The notes beneath the pieces were generated by a model, which was given only the letters and a program-made list of their open reading frames with translations, was not told the DNA's origin and searched no databases. 64,000 nt of DNA from Neopestalotiopsis rosae (Eukaryota; Ascomycota; Sordariomycetes; Amphisphaeriales; Sporocadaceae), in assembly GCA_023078685.1 (NCBI GenBank), contig JALGAS010000006.1:124001-188000 (forward strand). The letters run 5' to 3'. The position numbers and the translations under genes are program-made. Positions 11,417 through 26,000 of the stretch are shown here, in pieces; the first letter of the stretch is position 1, and every line of letters starts with the position of its first letter.

Positions 11417-12862
11417 CTACATTACAAACAGAATATTCGTGTCCAATGGGTGACTACAACTGAGCTGTGGCTTTTGCGAGTACTTTGTAGCCAGCACGTC
11501 GCGGATGCTATTGAGCAGCTCAACGTAGCTCTGGCGCGGGTTCTGCTTGAGGGCTGTGATAAAGGCCCAGCTCATGGCGCCCGTGGCCTGCTGGGCAATC
11601 ATGGCGTCGGCCGACGTCTGGTCGTCCTTGCTGCCGGAAAACATGACCACGTCGGCCGGCGACGTCTTGGTCTGGATGGTCTTGTAGTAGCCGTCGTTGC
11701 CGCGCAGGGCCTTGTTGGCGAAGCCCATGACGGACGAAATGACGCCGCCGATGTCGCCGCTCGCGTAGGCCGAGATGGCGCTCAGGGCGCCCTGGCCCGC
11801 CTCGGCGGCCAGGTTGGGCTCCTTGAGCACGCCCTTGGTCGAGTAGACGTAGGGCAGGTCCATGGCGGTGCCCGAGTGGCACGAGTCGAAAATGGCCGTA
11901 AGCCGCACGCCGGGCTGGAGAGGCTTGACCACAATATCGTGAATGTCGTCGTCGACAATGTGGCCGGCCGTCTTGTAATCGACGGGATAAATGACCTCGT
12001 CGTACCCATCGTCCTCGTCGCCGTCCAGGTCCTCGGTCTGTCCTCCGTGGCCCGAGAAATGCAGAAACAGCGAGTCGTTGGGTTGGGCCCCATTAACCAG
12101 CCACTGCATGGCGCGTATAATGTTGGCTTTTGTGGGCTGCCTGACGGCATCGGACACGTCGTCGGTCAAGATGACCATGTCCTCCATTTTGTAATTGTAC
12201 CGCTCAATTAAAAATGCCGACAGGTTCCTCACGTCATTGATGCAACCGCGCAACTGGTTCTTTTGGCCGATATAATTGATACCAACGAGGAGGGCTTTGC
12301 GCTTGCCACTGCAGTTAGAGTATTGGAAATTATACCCTTCTGGCGCGCCCTGTCCAAAATGCTGCGGCGTCTGAGGCACGGGAGCCGCATTCACATTGCC
12401 GCCATAACCACCAAATTGTTGCGGTGGCGGCCCCGGAGTTTGTCTCTGCTGATGGGGAGGCGGGTAGCCATATGGATCATAACCTTGTGGCGGTTGAAAA
12501 GGCGGCGCTGGCGATCCTGGGTAGTAATTCCCATTGTTGTTATTATGATACTGCGGTGGTCCATTATGGTGTTGGTGCTGATAGAACGAGTCTTGGCGGT
12601 AGCCATTTGGCGGGCCTGGCGGCGGCGGCTGTTGTTGCCATTGCTGAGGCGGAAGAGCTCTGGGTGCGTGCTGCGAGGGTGGGCGCGGCGGGAGGTGTGG
12701 AGGCCCATCTGGATACGGGGGCTCGTTGTAGCTCCCGTTATTACTTCTATACTGTTGCGGTCCGCCGTAGCTGTTATGGTGGCTATGGTGACTATGGTGA
12801 CCACCACTTCGAGAACCTGGATATCCTCCTCCGCCGTGCCATTCTCTTTGATAATGAGCCAT
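11417..12862 (-). CDS. Metacaspase (caspase-like cysteine peptidase, type I)
   Basis: Single-exon gene of 481 aa. Residues 1-180 are a Pro/Gln/Tyr/His-rich prodomain typical of fungal type I metacaspases. The C14-type peptidase domain starts near [11 protein letters not shown] (188-197). The catalytic His is H272 in [11 protein letters not shown] and the catalytic Cys is C328 in [10 protein letters not shown]. The protein ends LDTNILFVM. Metacaspases cleave after Arg or Lys, are calcium-activated, and act in stress responses, proteostasis and programmed cell death. The gene seems unrelated to the flanking clusters and probably marks the conserved chromosomal backbone between them. No breaks seen. 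Confidence 0.95.
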   Translation of the reverse strand: MAHYQREWHGGGGYPGSRSGGHHSHHSHHNSYGGPQQYRSNNGSYNEPPYPDGPPHLPPRPPSQHAPRALPPQQWQQQPPPPGPPNGYRQDSFYQHQHHNGPPQYHNNNNGNYYPGSPAPPFQPPQGYDPYGYPPPHQQRQTPGPPPQQFGGYGGNVNAAPVPQTPQHFGQGAPEGYNFQYSNCSGKRKALLVGINYIGQKNQLRGCINDVRNLSAFLIERYNYKMEDMVILTDDVSDAVRQPTKANIIRAMQWLVNGAQPNDSLFLHFSGHGGQTEDLDGDEDDGYDEVIYPVDYKTAGHIVDDDIHDIVVKPLQPGVRLTAIFDSCHSGTAMDLPYVYSTKGVLKEPNLAAEAGQGALSAISAYASGDIGGVISSVMGFANKALRGNDGYYKTIQTKTSPADVVMFSGSKDDQTSADAMIAQQATGAMSWAFITALKQNPRQSYVELLNSIRDVLATKYSQKPQLSCSHPLDTNILFVM

Positions 12863-14084
12863 CTATGAATGACCAGTATTTCTTTTGATTATAAGTATGC
12901 AATTCCTCCTTTGCAAATTAGATGTAAGTGATTCGACAGATCCAGACCAAAGCAAAAGCCCCGGCAACAAGGCAAATCAAGTTGCCATCGCTCTCCCTTT
13001 TAAACAAAGATCCCAGGTCAAAAGGTCAGTGGAGCCCGACGACTCAGTTGGCTACTGCTCCCCTGGCCTGAGTAATTGTGTTTGAATCCAAGCATTTTTT
13101 TCCAGGAGTCTAGGACCAAGCTCGGGATGAACGGCACATGAGAGTAGCTATTTTAACTCGTTTTTGCCCTTTGCAGGCGGCTAAGCGGCACTCACCGGCA
13201 CTGGCCGAATGGGTCACCTGGAAGCCAATGTCGTCATGCGCCCTCGTCACAGACGGAAAAAAAAAAGAGACGACGGTTTGCCTCGTTTTTCATTATTTGT
13301 GACGCCTTGAGTATTGTTTGCGCCGGTACCTGTTTATGTTGGTTTGTTAAACAACTTTTTTCATACTCTTGGCAGAGTGTTTGCAGGTCGTCCCTGGGCC
13401 GGAACCAACGAGCTTGAATGTCGAAAGTTCCAGTGGCTCTATTTCTGGATCGGCTAAGTCTGCTGTATTTTTTAGCCGCATGTCAGAAAAGAGACCTATT
13501 TGCCCCGGCATCAGCTTTGACTGCCGAAGCTCGAGCTCGTTGCAAACTCTAACAACCTGACAGCTTTGGATTCATTTGGTATCTTCTGCAATATTTCGGA
13601 ATAAAGGGAAATTAGAGTGCCACATTCAAGTGACTAACTTCGCCGTCTACCCAATATTCCGCGCCTGAAAGCTGTCATTTCTTGTCTCACTACCCCACAG
13701 TTTCTGCCCGTCTTTATAGGGCTGAAAGGCTTCTAGGCACCATCACGAACAGTACGGAACCATCAGGCGGGGGAAATCTGTCGGGACACGAGATAATCTC
13801 CAAATTTGCAAGTCGTGAGTAACCAATAACGAACAGGTTTATTTGCCTGAAAATGATGGCTGAGGCACGTGTCAGCTGCACGCATCTCACGTCAGGTGAG
13901 AGTTGCCTGCATTTGGGCATTTCAGCTCTGGACAATGAATGATTCTATTTGCATGTCTAAACAACCGATGCAATGCACATAGCAAAACAGGATATGGAAG
14001 AAAGAAGAAAGAAATAAAAGAAAGCCAGTATATATCGAGAGAGAGGAAAAAACGGAGGCAAGGAAAATTAGGGAGAAAATCAAA
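12863..14084. other. Intergenic region between metacaspase promoter and NRPS 3' end
   Basis: 1.2 kb with no supported gene. Short frames at 12885-13085 and 13369-13560 have no recognisable features. A purine-rich stretch (about 13998-14075, AGAAAGAAAG-like) lies just beyond the NRPS stop codon, probably in its 3' UTR. Confidence 0.5.
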
Positions 14085-17000
14085 CTAAACCTCCCGCAGC
14101 AATCCGACCACGAAATGAATCAAATCTAATGCGTGGTCCTCACGGACCAATGATGAAGATCCAAAAACGCCAATATCCAAACCATTGCCACGAATCGCCG
14201 CTTCGACATCAATCGCTTTCTATAAGATCTTGTTAGAATGCCGTTTTTCGCTCCTTGTCATGATTTTCAAGAGCCGTAGGAAAGCTTACAATGTATGCAT
14301 TCTTGACTTGGTTGTTCACTAACCACGCATCATCGAGTCTGGCAAGCTTGAGCACTTCGGCTGCATTCTGCTCATACTCGGGGTGCACAGAAGGAGTAAC
14401 CTCTTTGATATGCAGTCCATCGGCCTGACTTTCACCGTCGAGATGAGGTGGCAAGGCCAGGAAATTGACAAAGGCAGTGAGCTTGACGCCAGTCCACTCT
14501 GCAATCTCCCACAACCCAACTGTTGCATTTTCATGTGCACTGATTTTGGCGAGGTCATCCTGAACTCTCCTGGCTATTGTCGCAACTGACTCATCTTGGT
14601 GGAATTGGATCCTGAGGGGTACGATACTGAGTGTAGGGTAAGACGCGTCTTGTAGCTTTTCATCAAAAGCCGTCCTGTTTGCTAGATAAATGCCAAATAT
14701 GATATCATGCGAAGCAGGCGCGTCGGCAGTATCGCTGGACCTGGTCTGGTACTGAGCATATGCCGCAAAGAACAATGCTTGCACACTAATACCGAGCTCC
14801 AGAGCCGTTGCCTTGATCCTCGTCAAATCGTCCAGCGCACCAGGGCGGTAGACAGCGGTTCGACTGTCCAGGTCGAGTGCGGTTGTGTGACGACTAGGAG
14901 CGGCTGCGTCTTGGAGGTATACGCTCCAGAAGTTCTTTCTTTGCTGTCGTAACTCTTCATTGTAGTGGGAATAAACAAAAGTGTCCCACAGAGCTGAGTG
15001 GTCTTCAGACGGCGGCTCCTTCGCGTGACACAGCGATGCAAATCTGTTGATGATGAATGGCAAGCTCACACCATCATAGAGTGCATGGTGAATCTTCAAG
15101 GTGAGTTTAAACGCAGAATCTGCCGCTTTTGCCACATGAAGACAGACGAAGGGATTGGCTTCCAGCCAGACACCTTGCGTGCTGATGGTATCCACAGCAC
15201 CCGTTGCCTGGGGAATTTGTGTGCTTGGCCGGGCAATCACCTGGACAAATGGAACTCGGATAGAATTGGTCGCGACAAAATAGGTTCGGAGTATGGGAAG
15301 TTCATCCACCAAGGCATGCCAAGCCGAGACGATCTGGTCCTGGGAAATATCACCCAATATCTCGTAAGAGAAATCGTAAAAGTAAAGCTTGCCCCGGCTG
15401 TTTTCCCAAATGCTGAGCATGTGGACCTGCATTGGCAAAGCTGGCATAATCTTTTCCACAGATTCCGGGTCCAAACCGCTTCGAGAGATGAGATCGTTGA
15501 TTTCCAAGCCAGCTAGAACTGCAGACGATTCATCCACCGCTGCAACGTGAGCTTTTGGGGTAGGCTCTGTTCCAGCATTCTTCGGTACAATATCCCTGAT
15601 GGCGGCTGCCTTGACCAGATCACGGACCGATATGACAACGCCGCGCTTTCGCAAAAGAGAGCTTGCCCTGATAGCACTAATTGAATCCAGGCCCAAATGG
15701 TAGATTGAAAGATTCGGCGTTACCGATGCTCGATCGAGGCCAGATACTTGGGCAAGAACGTCAAGTATTTCAGGATTCTTTTCGGCCCAAGCAGATGCCG
15801 AATCCTCCGTCACCCCATTTGATTCACCGCTGTGAATAGGCTGTTCTTGTGCGTAGTGGACTGGCGATATGGCCCCACTGGAGAAAGTCTTGTTGCTCGA
15901 AGCCAGATCAATGACCTGGTCATGATCGTTTTGGATAAAGTAACCAAGCACTTCAACAAGGTGTTCCAGAACCTCTTGCGCGCCATCCTTGGATATGTAC
16001 TCTTGATCGCAAGCTATCCTCCAGACCAACTGGTCGTTCACTACTTGCATCTCGACGCAAACCGGATAGTCGACCTCTGCCGAAGACTGAACAGATCGCC
16101 ACACAGAGGACTCATCATCAAAACCTTCCATTTGAGCCTGCATCGTGAACAAGGTGTTGAAAAGAGGACCACCACCGGCTCCTGCAAGCTTTTGCGCTTT
16201 TCTGAGAGGAAAGTACTGGAACTCGTTGATCCTCGTCATGTTTCCCCACATGTATTGCAGGTACTCTGTCACAGTTCCATGAAGAACAGCGCGGACTGCG
16301 ACGGTGTTCATAGTCGGGAACATCAACTCTCTTTCCTCTTCGCTTGTTCGGCCAGAAAGCACCACACCAAAGGTGACGTTCAGCGACTGAGATAGCGTTC
16401 CGAGTACGACAGCCCAGCAAGCTTGCCCCAGAGCCTGCAGAGTTACTCGTTGATGCTTGCAAAATGCCCTAATATTCTGCATAGAGACTGTTGAGGTAGT
16501 TTCAGCTCGGTGAACAGAAGTTGCAGGTACTCCAATCTGTTTCTGGGTGGGAAGAAGCAGTGTACTACGAGCGCCATTTAGATATTGAGACCAGAACTGC
16601 TTAGCTGAATCCGATGTGCTCGCCAAAATCGGAGCCAAGACCAATGTATTGTCGTGTCGAGTCTTGAAAACACCATTGCATGCCGCTTTGACGTCTTGAT
16701 GGAATAGATCGAGAGACATGCCATCATACAACGCATGTGCAATAGATAGGATCATGTATCGGCGCCCAGCAACGGTGGCGGGCGTGAGTTGAAGTAGTTG
16801 AGACATGCCCTTGGACTTAATGGCTATTGAGCGAATGTTCTCCAAGACCCCATCAATATCGTGCAAGTTGTCGAGGTTTACTGTGGCTTTGAGCGGGTCG
16901 ATGCTCTTTGCGATGACTTGGCAGTAAGTATAGGGAAACTTTGAGTCTTCCAACTCAACGAAACTCGTCCTCAAGATGGGCGAGCTCTCAATCACTGTTC

Positions 17001-20000
17001 TAACCGCTGTAATTACAGCCTCTGTGCTCATGCTGGAAGATACCTCGAGGACATCGTGATTGAAGTATCTCTGAAAGTCGGAAAGGATCATTTCTGCCAC
17101 CATGGAATCTTGTAGTGGGGTTGGGGGCAGAACAGTCTCAATGTTGTCAAAATTGAATCCTGATGCCTTCAGATAGTCCAACAGAATCATTTCTTCGGAT
17201 TTCAAACTTTTCAAGGGCAGAGAGCCATCGTAGTCGGAGCTAGCTTCAGTGGTGCCAGACTGCATGATTCCTCGGATAGTCGGGGTCTTCATAATTTGAC
17301 TTGTCAAAATGCTGAAACCGCCAGACCGTAGCCTAGTGACAAGCTTTACAATGTCGATACTGTCGAGACCAAGCTCAAACAGAGTTGTATCTTCAGATAG
17401 GTTATCAGCTGGAAGACTAGCTAGACCAGAAATTTCTCTTTGGATCCTGCGTGCCTGCTCATTCCATGCGAAACCTTCGCCCGGACTGGAGGAAAACTTC
17501 GTAGCCTTGTGGCTGGAGACTTCAGATCCGTTGATTATCGTGCCATTAGTCGTAATCTTGTCGGGAAAGTCATTGTTCTCTACAATTCCATCGATTGCAC
17601 GTTGGAAATCATCGAGCAAGGAATTCAGTGCGGCTTCGTCAGCGATGTGGGACTGTGCGACAACCGTTGTCTTCATCTGGTTCTGGCCTGTCACAATGGC
17701 CTCAAAGGCGAGAGGATAGTCCGCAAATGATGCCGAATCGATAGAGTGCCAGATACGAGGACAGCTGTCGGTCTTGTCTTGGCCCTCTCGATCAAACGTG
17801 AAGAGGTTGTCAAACAGCGGCTGACCATTGGAACACCATTTTTGTACTTGGCGCAGCGCAACATGCGCAAATGAGAGAGCTGACGAGTTGAAGGAGTGCG
17901 TTTCTTGGATCAATGAGCTCCAGTCGTTGGCCGATTTGCCCCTCACTCGAAATGGTAATGTGTTGAAGAGAGGACCAATGGTGTTCTCAATGTTCTCCAT
18001 CATCAAAGACCGCCCGGACACAACGACGCCGACAGAAGGCCATGTATGTAGGTGACGTGCCAATACAGACAGCCAAGCCGCTTGCACGATTGTTTGTTGC
18101 GTCACACCGTAAGCCAATCTCTTCGCCTCTAGAGCCTCGATATCAAAGGTTCTAGTTGCGACGTTGTCTCTCATCTGGCTTGATGAAGCAAAACATGGTG
18201 TCGGAGTGAAGCTAAAGTCGGCAAAGACGCCATCCCAGAATGGCTTGGATGAACTGTAGTCGCATAGCGGACCATGAGGTAGGACCTCAAGAAAGGCTGG
18301 ACCAGATGGAAGCTCCTCGCCATGATAGAGTATTTCTAGACTTTCCAGGATGCGTTCAAAACTGCGGGCGTCATAAATGCCATGGAATATGCGGACACAG
18401 AGAACAGATCGATCCTCAAGCTGAACCAACTCCACCTCGAGAGCTCTGTCTATATTTGATCTGTTGGAATTTGTCCAGGCATCAACCCGCTCACGGAGGT
18501 AAGGTTTGATGTCATCTTTTGCCACGGTGGCTTCGTGCCAGTCAATTTTAGCCCCTTTCAAAGCGACCTGAACATACCCGTCGGCCGTCTGCAGGAAAGT
18601 GGTCCGCAGAATGGCGTTATCCGCTACCACTTTATCCCACGCTGCTCGGACACGAACAACTGAAATATCAGGACTGAGAGTCATCTGAAACGTGTTGAAG
18701 TATGTTGCCTGGTTCTCTGAGGCAAAGGCACGACTGAGCATACCTTCCTGGAGAGCTGTGCAAGGTGCAATGTACTCGATGTTGTCATGTGTGGTCTGTA
18801 GCGCCTTGCATGCCGTACCAACATGTTTGTGATAGCAAGCTGATATGTTTTGCTCCACGCGGATGACTTGACTCTCTCCAAGGGAGGAAGACGTCTGTTG
18901 CAATACTGCCGCCAGTTGCCCAAGCTGTGGGTTCTTTAGAATGGTCGATGGCGTGGCACCCGAGAACCCAGCCGCAAGAAGCTGCCGAGCAAGCTCTATG
19001 ACAGAGATGGAATCAACACCCAAGTCGAATATCGTATCTTGTACGCGAATATCTTCAGACTTTGCTCTTGTTACCTTTGCGATTACTCGCGCAAGCTTAG
19101 GTTTCGATACTTCGAGCCGAGTACTTGTACTCGTTGCACCTCCAGAAATCGTCCTTAACTCCTCGGGTGAGATTCCATTGAAGACTTGCTTGAGAATACT
19201 TGTTTGCGCTTTGTTGTTCGCAGATAGCGGAATATAGGGTACGCAGAGTACGAAACTGGGTACCATGTAGCCAGGCAACTTTGCGCGACACGCATTTTGT
19301 GCGTCGGCACACAAGCGAAGACAAGAAGGGTCTGAGATGATGGATAAGTCTCCGTCGCGCTTCTTATCATCCTGCGTCACAATGAACGACACCATGACAT
19401 CTCTGTCTTGATCACGATGCTTAGTGACCAGCGTTGCAACATCCTTCACCTGTGCTACGCCTGCTTTGATGGTGTGATTGATCTCCCCAATTTCCAGTCT
19501 CTGGCCACGAAGCTTGACTTGGTCATCGGCGCGACCAAGGAAATCGAAACACCCATCATACAACACACGGACCAGATCACCTGTACGATATACCCTCTCC
19601 CCAAATCGCTCAAGTGTTGGGAAGCGCTCGATTGTGAGCTCGGGCCGGTTTAGGTAGCCTTTGCCGACCAGCTTGCCAGAAACGCAAAGCTCGCCTACTC
19701 CTCCTTTGGGAACAGGCACATCTGTACCTGGCTGGAGGACGAATGAGCCGACATTGGGAAATTGCTTTCCGATATTGCTAGATCGGCCGTTCTGGGGAAC
19801 TCTGCAATACATTGTCACGCCAATTGTCGCTTCGGTTGGCCCATAAGCATTGTAAATAACCGCTTTAGAACCCCAGACGTCAAGAATGTCTTGTCGCAAT
19901 TGCTCACCGCCCGTGATGAAAACTCCCTTGCACAAGCTTGGCACGTCGTCTGGATGCACTAGGCGGGCTAGACTTGGTGTGAGATCAATATGAGTGATTT

Positions 20001-23000
20001 CAAGCTCCGAGATGGTTGATATGAGATCGCTCAGAATGAGGTCACGCGGTGCTGATACCACAGGTATTCCAACCGACCAAGACCAGTACTGCTCCAAGAC
20101 CGAGACGTCGAAGTGGAATGAAGCAAATTGCAGCCATCTCGAGTCGTGATCCCAATGTCCAGAGAACAAGTGCTGGAAAGCGAGCATAGCCTGAACGGCG
20201 TTATCGTGAGTAATGAGGCAACCCTTTGGAGTGCCTGTTGTGCCACTCGTATACAGACAGTAACACGCATCTTCGGGGGAGATCTGAAGCTTTGGTGACA
20301 AGGCAGAGAAGGACTCGAGCTTCAGAAGGTCAACCTCTAGTACAGGACATGGACAAGAAGACAGGACTTCAGTCGCATAATCTGTTTGAATCACGAGTGC
20401 GAGTGATTTAGAGTCTTTCAAAATGAATTCGTGACGTGTGGCTGGTGCAGTAGGATCGAGAGCGACGAATGCGCAGCCAGCTTTCAGTATTCCGAGTATG
20501 GTGAAATAAGCTTCTGGGCACTTGTCAAAGCACACGGCTACAATGCCGCCAGGGGTCACGCCATTGTCCATCAAGAGATGAGCGACTCTTGACCCAAAAT
20601 CGTCTAATTGACGGTAAGTCCACTTGCGGCTTTTGACACCACCACTGAGCTCATGAACGTATTCTAGCGCCAGATCATTAGGCATCTGATCCGCCGTGAT
20701 CTCGACGAAATTGTGCAGCAAGACTGCTTCGGTGGGAAGCTCTGCATGCTCGGCCGGAAGGATTGAATACAAGTCAGGATATTTGAGGGCCATGCTGTCC
20801 GCGTCTCCATTTGGTTCCTGAAGCAAATGGACGAAATTTGCTTCAAACTGAGCCAGCAACAACGTTGCCTGTTCAGTCGGCAAGATGTCGCTGCGGAAGT
20901 CTAGGCTAATCTGTAAGCCGCCGTTTTGTGTCTCTTCCACCTCTATTGATACAAGGTAGTCGACAGTGGCCGTTTCTTGGACAATTCGCCACTCGTGATG
21001 AATTTGAGTATTGGCGGGGGCTTGCTGATAGACCAAAATCGTATCGAAAATTGGCGAGTCGGCGTATCCAGTCCACTTTTGTATTTGGCTCAACGAAGTA
21101 AACTCATGGCGCCTTAGACCTGCGTTGTATTCCATCATTGACCGGAGAAGGTCATTATTCGTTTCCAGGTTTTGAGCAACAACTGGCAATGTTATGATGC
21201 ATGGGAACATGGAATTGGCCATATTTCCTAACGTGCGCCCGGATAGCACGACACCAAATGTGACTGCGGATTCGCCTTGATACACCGCCAATACCCTCGT
21301 CCAAGCCGCTTGAAGAGCTGCTTGAATCGTGATACTGGCTTGAGCTGCAGTCGTACGAGCGTCCTCGAGCGGCATGCTCAATGTTCTCGTCATTCTCCTT
21401 CTCTCTGAGATTTCGACGCGAAGGGGAGTCATTGTGGGAAACGGATTAACAACCATATTTGTGGCAATTTCCTTCCAGAACACCTTGGATGCTTGACTCT
21501 CAACGTTGGCTCCCACGATGGTCTTCACCGCCTGCTCAATTGGCATGACGGGCTCCAGCACTTCACTATGCAAGATCTGGACTATTTCTTGGAGCATCTG
21601 TTGCAACGATGAAGCATCATACAGCGCATGATGCATGCCCAAATGCATTGAAACCATGCTGTCATGTTCATGTAAGACAACTCGCCAAGGAGGCCGAGAC
21701 AAATCCTCCAGGGAACTCTCGATGCTGTCGTGCCGCCATTTCTGAACGTCGAAACAAGCAGATTTCGTATCGTTCACACGAGTGACAGGCGCGCAGACCG
21801 CTTTAGCATCATATACAACCATTGCAAATGACGCATCTGCATGGCTAATGGAGATAAAACCGGCGCGCAGAACTTGGTGTCGGCATTTCAGCATAGTCCA
21901 AGCATGAGCCAATGAGTCGCAGGTGACGGCAGGTGGGACTTCCCAAGTCACAAAGTTGTAGTAGTTGGCACCCTCAGAGAGGATGAATTGTGAAAGCATG
22001 CCTTGCTGTAGTGGTGTACATGGTAGCACAATCTCAATCTTTGAAGCAAGTCTGGCACGATCCACTTGCTGTTGAACTGATGTTTGAAATGCGGAGAGGT
22101 CATAACTTGTTTCACTTGCTGAGATATCTGTGCTCGTGACTTTTGTGTGTGATGCAATACCAGCACAGGTAGGGTGCTCGAGGATATCCACCGGCGACAC
22201 CTGCAAGCCCTCTTGACGAAGTAACGTAGCAGCCTGAATAGCGCTTATGCTGTCGAGCCCGAGGCGATAGATTGACGTGTTCTTGTGAATTTTATCCTGG
22301 GGAATTCTTGCGAGCTTTGCAATAATCCGTCGGACTTGTGTTTCATGCTCACTCCATTGGTCATCGGCGAAATGCTCCTCGCGCCCATTCAGAAGAGATC
22401 CATCTGAGGGGCCAGTTGATGGAATCCTATCAATGCGAGACTGCAGATGGGCTGGCAGCCTTTCGGTGAGGCTAGGCGTTGAAGATGGATGATTGATACA
22501 ACTGTCTAGCGCTTGGAGAAACACTTCATGCAAGAGGTCTCCGAGGGATGAGGAGATCATTTCGCTGATCAATATTAGATTTGTGGAATCTGACAAAGCA
22601 TGCGACTGAACTGACCTGTCTCCGTGCACAAGAATGCGCAACTTGTCTAGTTTGATTTCGGGTATTATCTCGCACACAATTGGAACCTATCCTCATTAGA
22701 ATAGACCCGCAAATACTTTGTTATTGCACAACTTACATCCATGGATCCAACATCACGCTCAAGCGTCCACAGGCTTTGGTCCAACGGGGCTGACGGAGGC
22801 TGCAGTAATAGCAGTGAGTCGAAGAGGCGAGCTTCTTCCAAGCGAAGCTTGGATCGTATTCTCCGAATAGGTGTAAATTGGTATTGCAATAATGTCGCAT
22901 TGAGGTTCTGACATGCCTTCATGAGGTCTCGGTGAGAGCTTGAGTCAAGTAATCTGAGCCTCAACGGGATAGTATTGAAGCACGGTGCTACTAGCTCATC

Positions 23001-26000
23001 AATGCCATCCATAGGCACTGAGCGGCCACTGAAAACATTACCGAAACATACGTCAGGCGTCTTCAACACTAGAGATAGTGTTTCCGACCATGCTGCTTGG
23101 CAAAGTGATAATAGGGAAACACCGGTCTCTCGAAGCTTGGCCTGAATCGCGGACAGTGGCATGGAATAGCCTGATCTTTCAAGAGCATTGACCCCATTTG
23201 CACCGTTGATTCCATCGGTAATTGCGCCATACGGCAGGTGACGTGGGATGAAGCCCCGCAGGAAATTCTCCCAGAAGTCGTCAGTGTCCTTAGGGAGAGT
23301 AAGCGCTTCCTGCAGGAATTGACTGAATACAGGTGGTGTGGTCAAAGCTTGTCCTTGTGCAAGTCTTTCAATCTCGGAGAGCAGCGTTCTTATGGCGACG
23401 CCATCATACAATGCGTGATGACTGACGAAAGAGAGATATGTTTCCTGTTCCGAAGTGTTGATCAGAGCGAGAGAAATTGGTGGCTCTGATGAGTCTAGCG
23501 GACTTTTCAACGACTCGAGATGCTCTACAGCACAGTTTTCGAGGTCTGCTCCGGTGAACTGTTTATAGGGGAACTTTGTAGGTCTCAACACCACCTGGAC
23601 CACGGGGTGGAGGGCATCATCGGTAGAAAAGAAACAGGTCCTGAGAATACCATGGCGCGAGCGCATCAGTTGCCAATAACTCATGAGGTCTTGGCCATCA
23701 CCATGAATTCGGAAGATCATTTGATTTCGATATCTGAATGGGTCAGATGATGAAACTGTAGAGGCGAGCATAGAAGCTTGAAGTGGTGTACATGGAAGAA
23801 GTTCCTCGATTGCTTGAACTCTATCTTCAAGGCGCCTTATAACGAGATTGACTATATCTTCTGGCAGCGAAGCAAGCGGACGTGTCGACGAAACTCCATT
23901 TTCAATTGGTTCTCCCTCTGGTGACGTGATTGCCTTTGCAAGGCGACCTATACTGGGGTTCTGTAGAATTTTAGAGATGGGGATTCTGCGGCCAAAAGCT
24001 GTTTGCAAACGCCTGGAGAAAGGCATTGCTGATATTGAGTCAAGGCCAAGAGTAGCGAATGAAGCCCATCGATTGACGGTTGTCTTTTCCACGCTCAAGG
24101 TGCTCGCTAATGCATCAAGTATTTGCCTCTCCGTTGTTGTCCATTCAGAGTCTTCTTCTGCATTTTCTGACAACATGCTGTACTGATTCAAGATATTATG
24201 AGGCAAATCAGCAGCTGTCTCCCGGAGGCGATCCGTATTTGTTTTGCCAGAAGAAGTCAATGGCAGGCAAGACATCGGTATGATGAAGGAAGGGATCATG
24301 TAGCCAGGAAGAAAATCATGGAGGATATGAAACAGGCTTTGAATCTCTTCTTTCCTGGCTGTATCCAGGTCTAGGAGAGTAAATTCGGTATGATGAAGGA
24401 AGGGATCATGTAGCCAGGAAGAAAATCATGGAGGATATGAAACAGGCTTTGAATCTCTTCTTTCCTGGCTGTATCCAGGTCTAGGAGAGTAAATTCTGTC
24501 GTATCCTCCGAGTTTGGTACGTAGAATAAGACAAGTTGCTGTGAGTTCATTGAATCTTGACGTAGCAGCACGCATGAACAAGCTCGCGCCACGCCCGAAT
24601 TGAGTGCAACGGCTTGAATCTCGCGCAACTCGATTCTTTGTCCCCTCAATTTGACCTGGGAATCCAGCCTGCCCAGAATTATGAGCGTGCCATCAGGTAA
24701 CATTCTGCCCTTGTCACCCGAGCGATAGAGTCGACCATACTGAGGATGCTCAAAAAACTTGGCTGCTGTTATCCCCGGCATGTTCAGGTATCCGGCGGCG
24801 ACTTGATCACCACCGAAGCATAATTCTCCGATGCACCCAAGTGGTAGAATGTGATCAGAACTGGGATGAAAGACAAATGATGTTGTGTTCTCCAATGCTG
24901 GGCCCAGGTACTGCGACGAATCACCTGGGTATACTTTTCTCACGGTGCATATATTGGTAGTCTCTGAGGGACCATAACCTACATGATTCCAACAAATTAG
25001 TTAAAGTCGACAGCTTACTGAAAGAATCATTACCTTGATATAGGACGCTGCTCCACTTCTCGAGAACCTCGTCCGTCATTGGTTCACCCGAAGTGACCAG
25101 AAACTTGACGCAGGGTACCTTGGTCGGGTTAATTAGTGATGCAACGGTGACAGTCATGCTGAGGTGAGTGGTATTCAAGGCTCTGATGGACATTTCCAGA
25201 TCTGCAAACAAGGTGTCATTTGTAGCTGCGCATAGACGCATGCCGGTCGCCCAGGCGAAGAAGATTTCAAAAACCGACACATCAAAAGCTTGAGAGCAAG
25301 CTTGTAGCATACTAGCTCCAGTTTCCACAGGATAGAGATTCTCCAAGGCCTTGATGTTGCTAAGAATGTTCTTGTTGGTGACAGAAACTCCTTTTGGTGT
25401 TCCGGTGGTTCCACTTGTAAAAATGACATAGGCAAGTTGCGATGCGTCGTGAGAAATGCCTAGGTTGTTTAGAGGAAATTGTTTGAAGAGATTGTCTCGC
25501 AGGTCGACAAATGTACAAGGCATAGAGTGTCCAGAGAACAGCGAATCATCCTCAACGATACAGAGTTTCGGGCGCGAATTGTCCAATATCATTTGTAATC
25601 TCGTCTGGGGGGTTGAAGGTAGAAGAGGGAGATAGGCACAGCCAGTTTTGAGGATGCCGAGAATGGCACAGTACAACAAAGGTGACTTTTCCATTACAAT
25701 GGCAACGATTCCACCGGGCATAGCTCCCAAGGAGATCAAGTACCTAGCGATTTGATTGGCTGTGTGATTGAGCTGCTCGTACGTGAGCTCTTCTGTTTGG
25801 GCGGATTCATCGCTGATCATGGTGGCGAAAGTAAGAGCGACGGCTTGCGGCTTGAACTCTGCCGTCAGTTCAACGACTTCAGACAGACTAGAGCAAATCT
25901 CCAGCTCCTTGACATCCGTTGCACAGATTGACAAGTTACTTGATAAAAATGAGGTCAGGATTGAGTCGAATGATGCGTTTATTTGGCGAGTGAAGTAGGT

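Noticed and set aside
12263..12868. Plus-strand frame opposite the metacaspase prodomain.
   Set aside because: Low-complexity antisense product of the Pro/Gln-rich prodomain codons.
24277..24496. The 110-bp duplicate as an ordinary, precisely removable intron.
   Set aside because: No position in the repeat gives GT and AG exactly 110 nt apart on the minus strand; only a weak 107-nt alternative exists, kept as a hypothesis.
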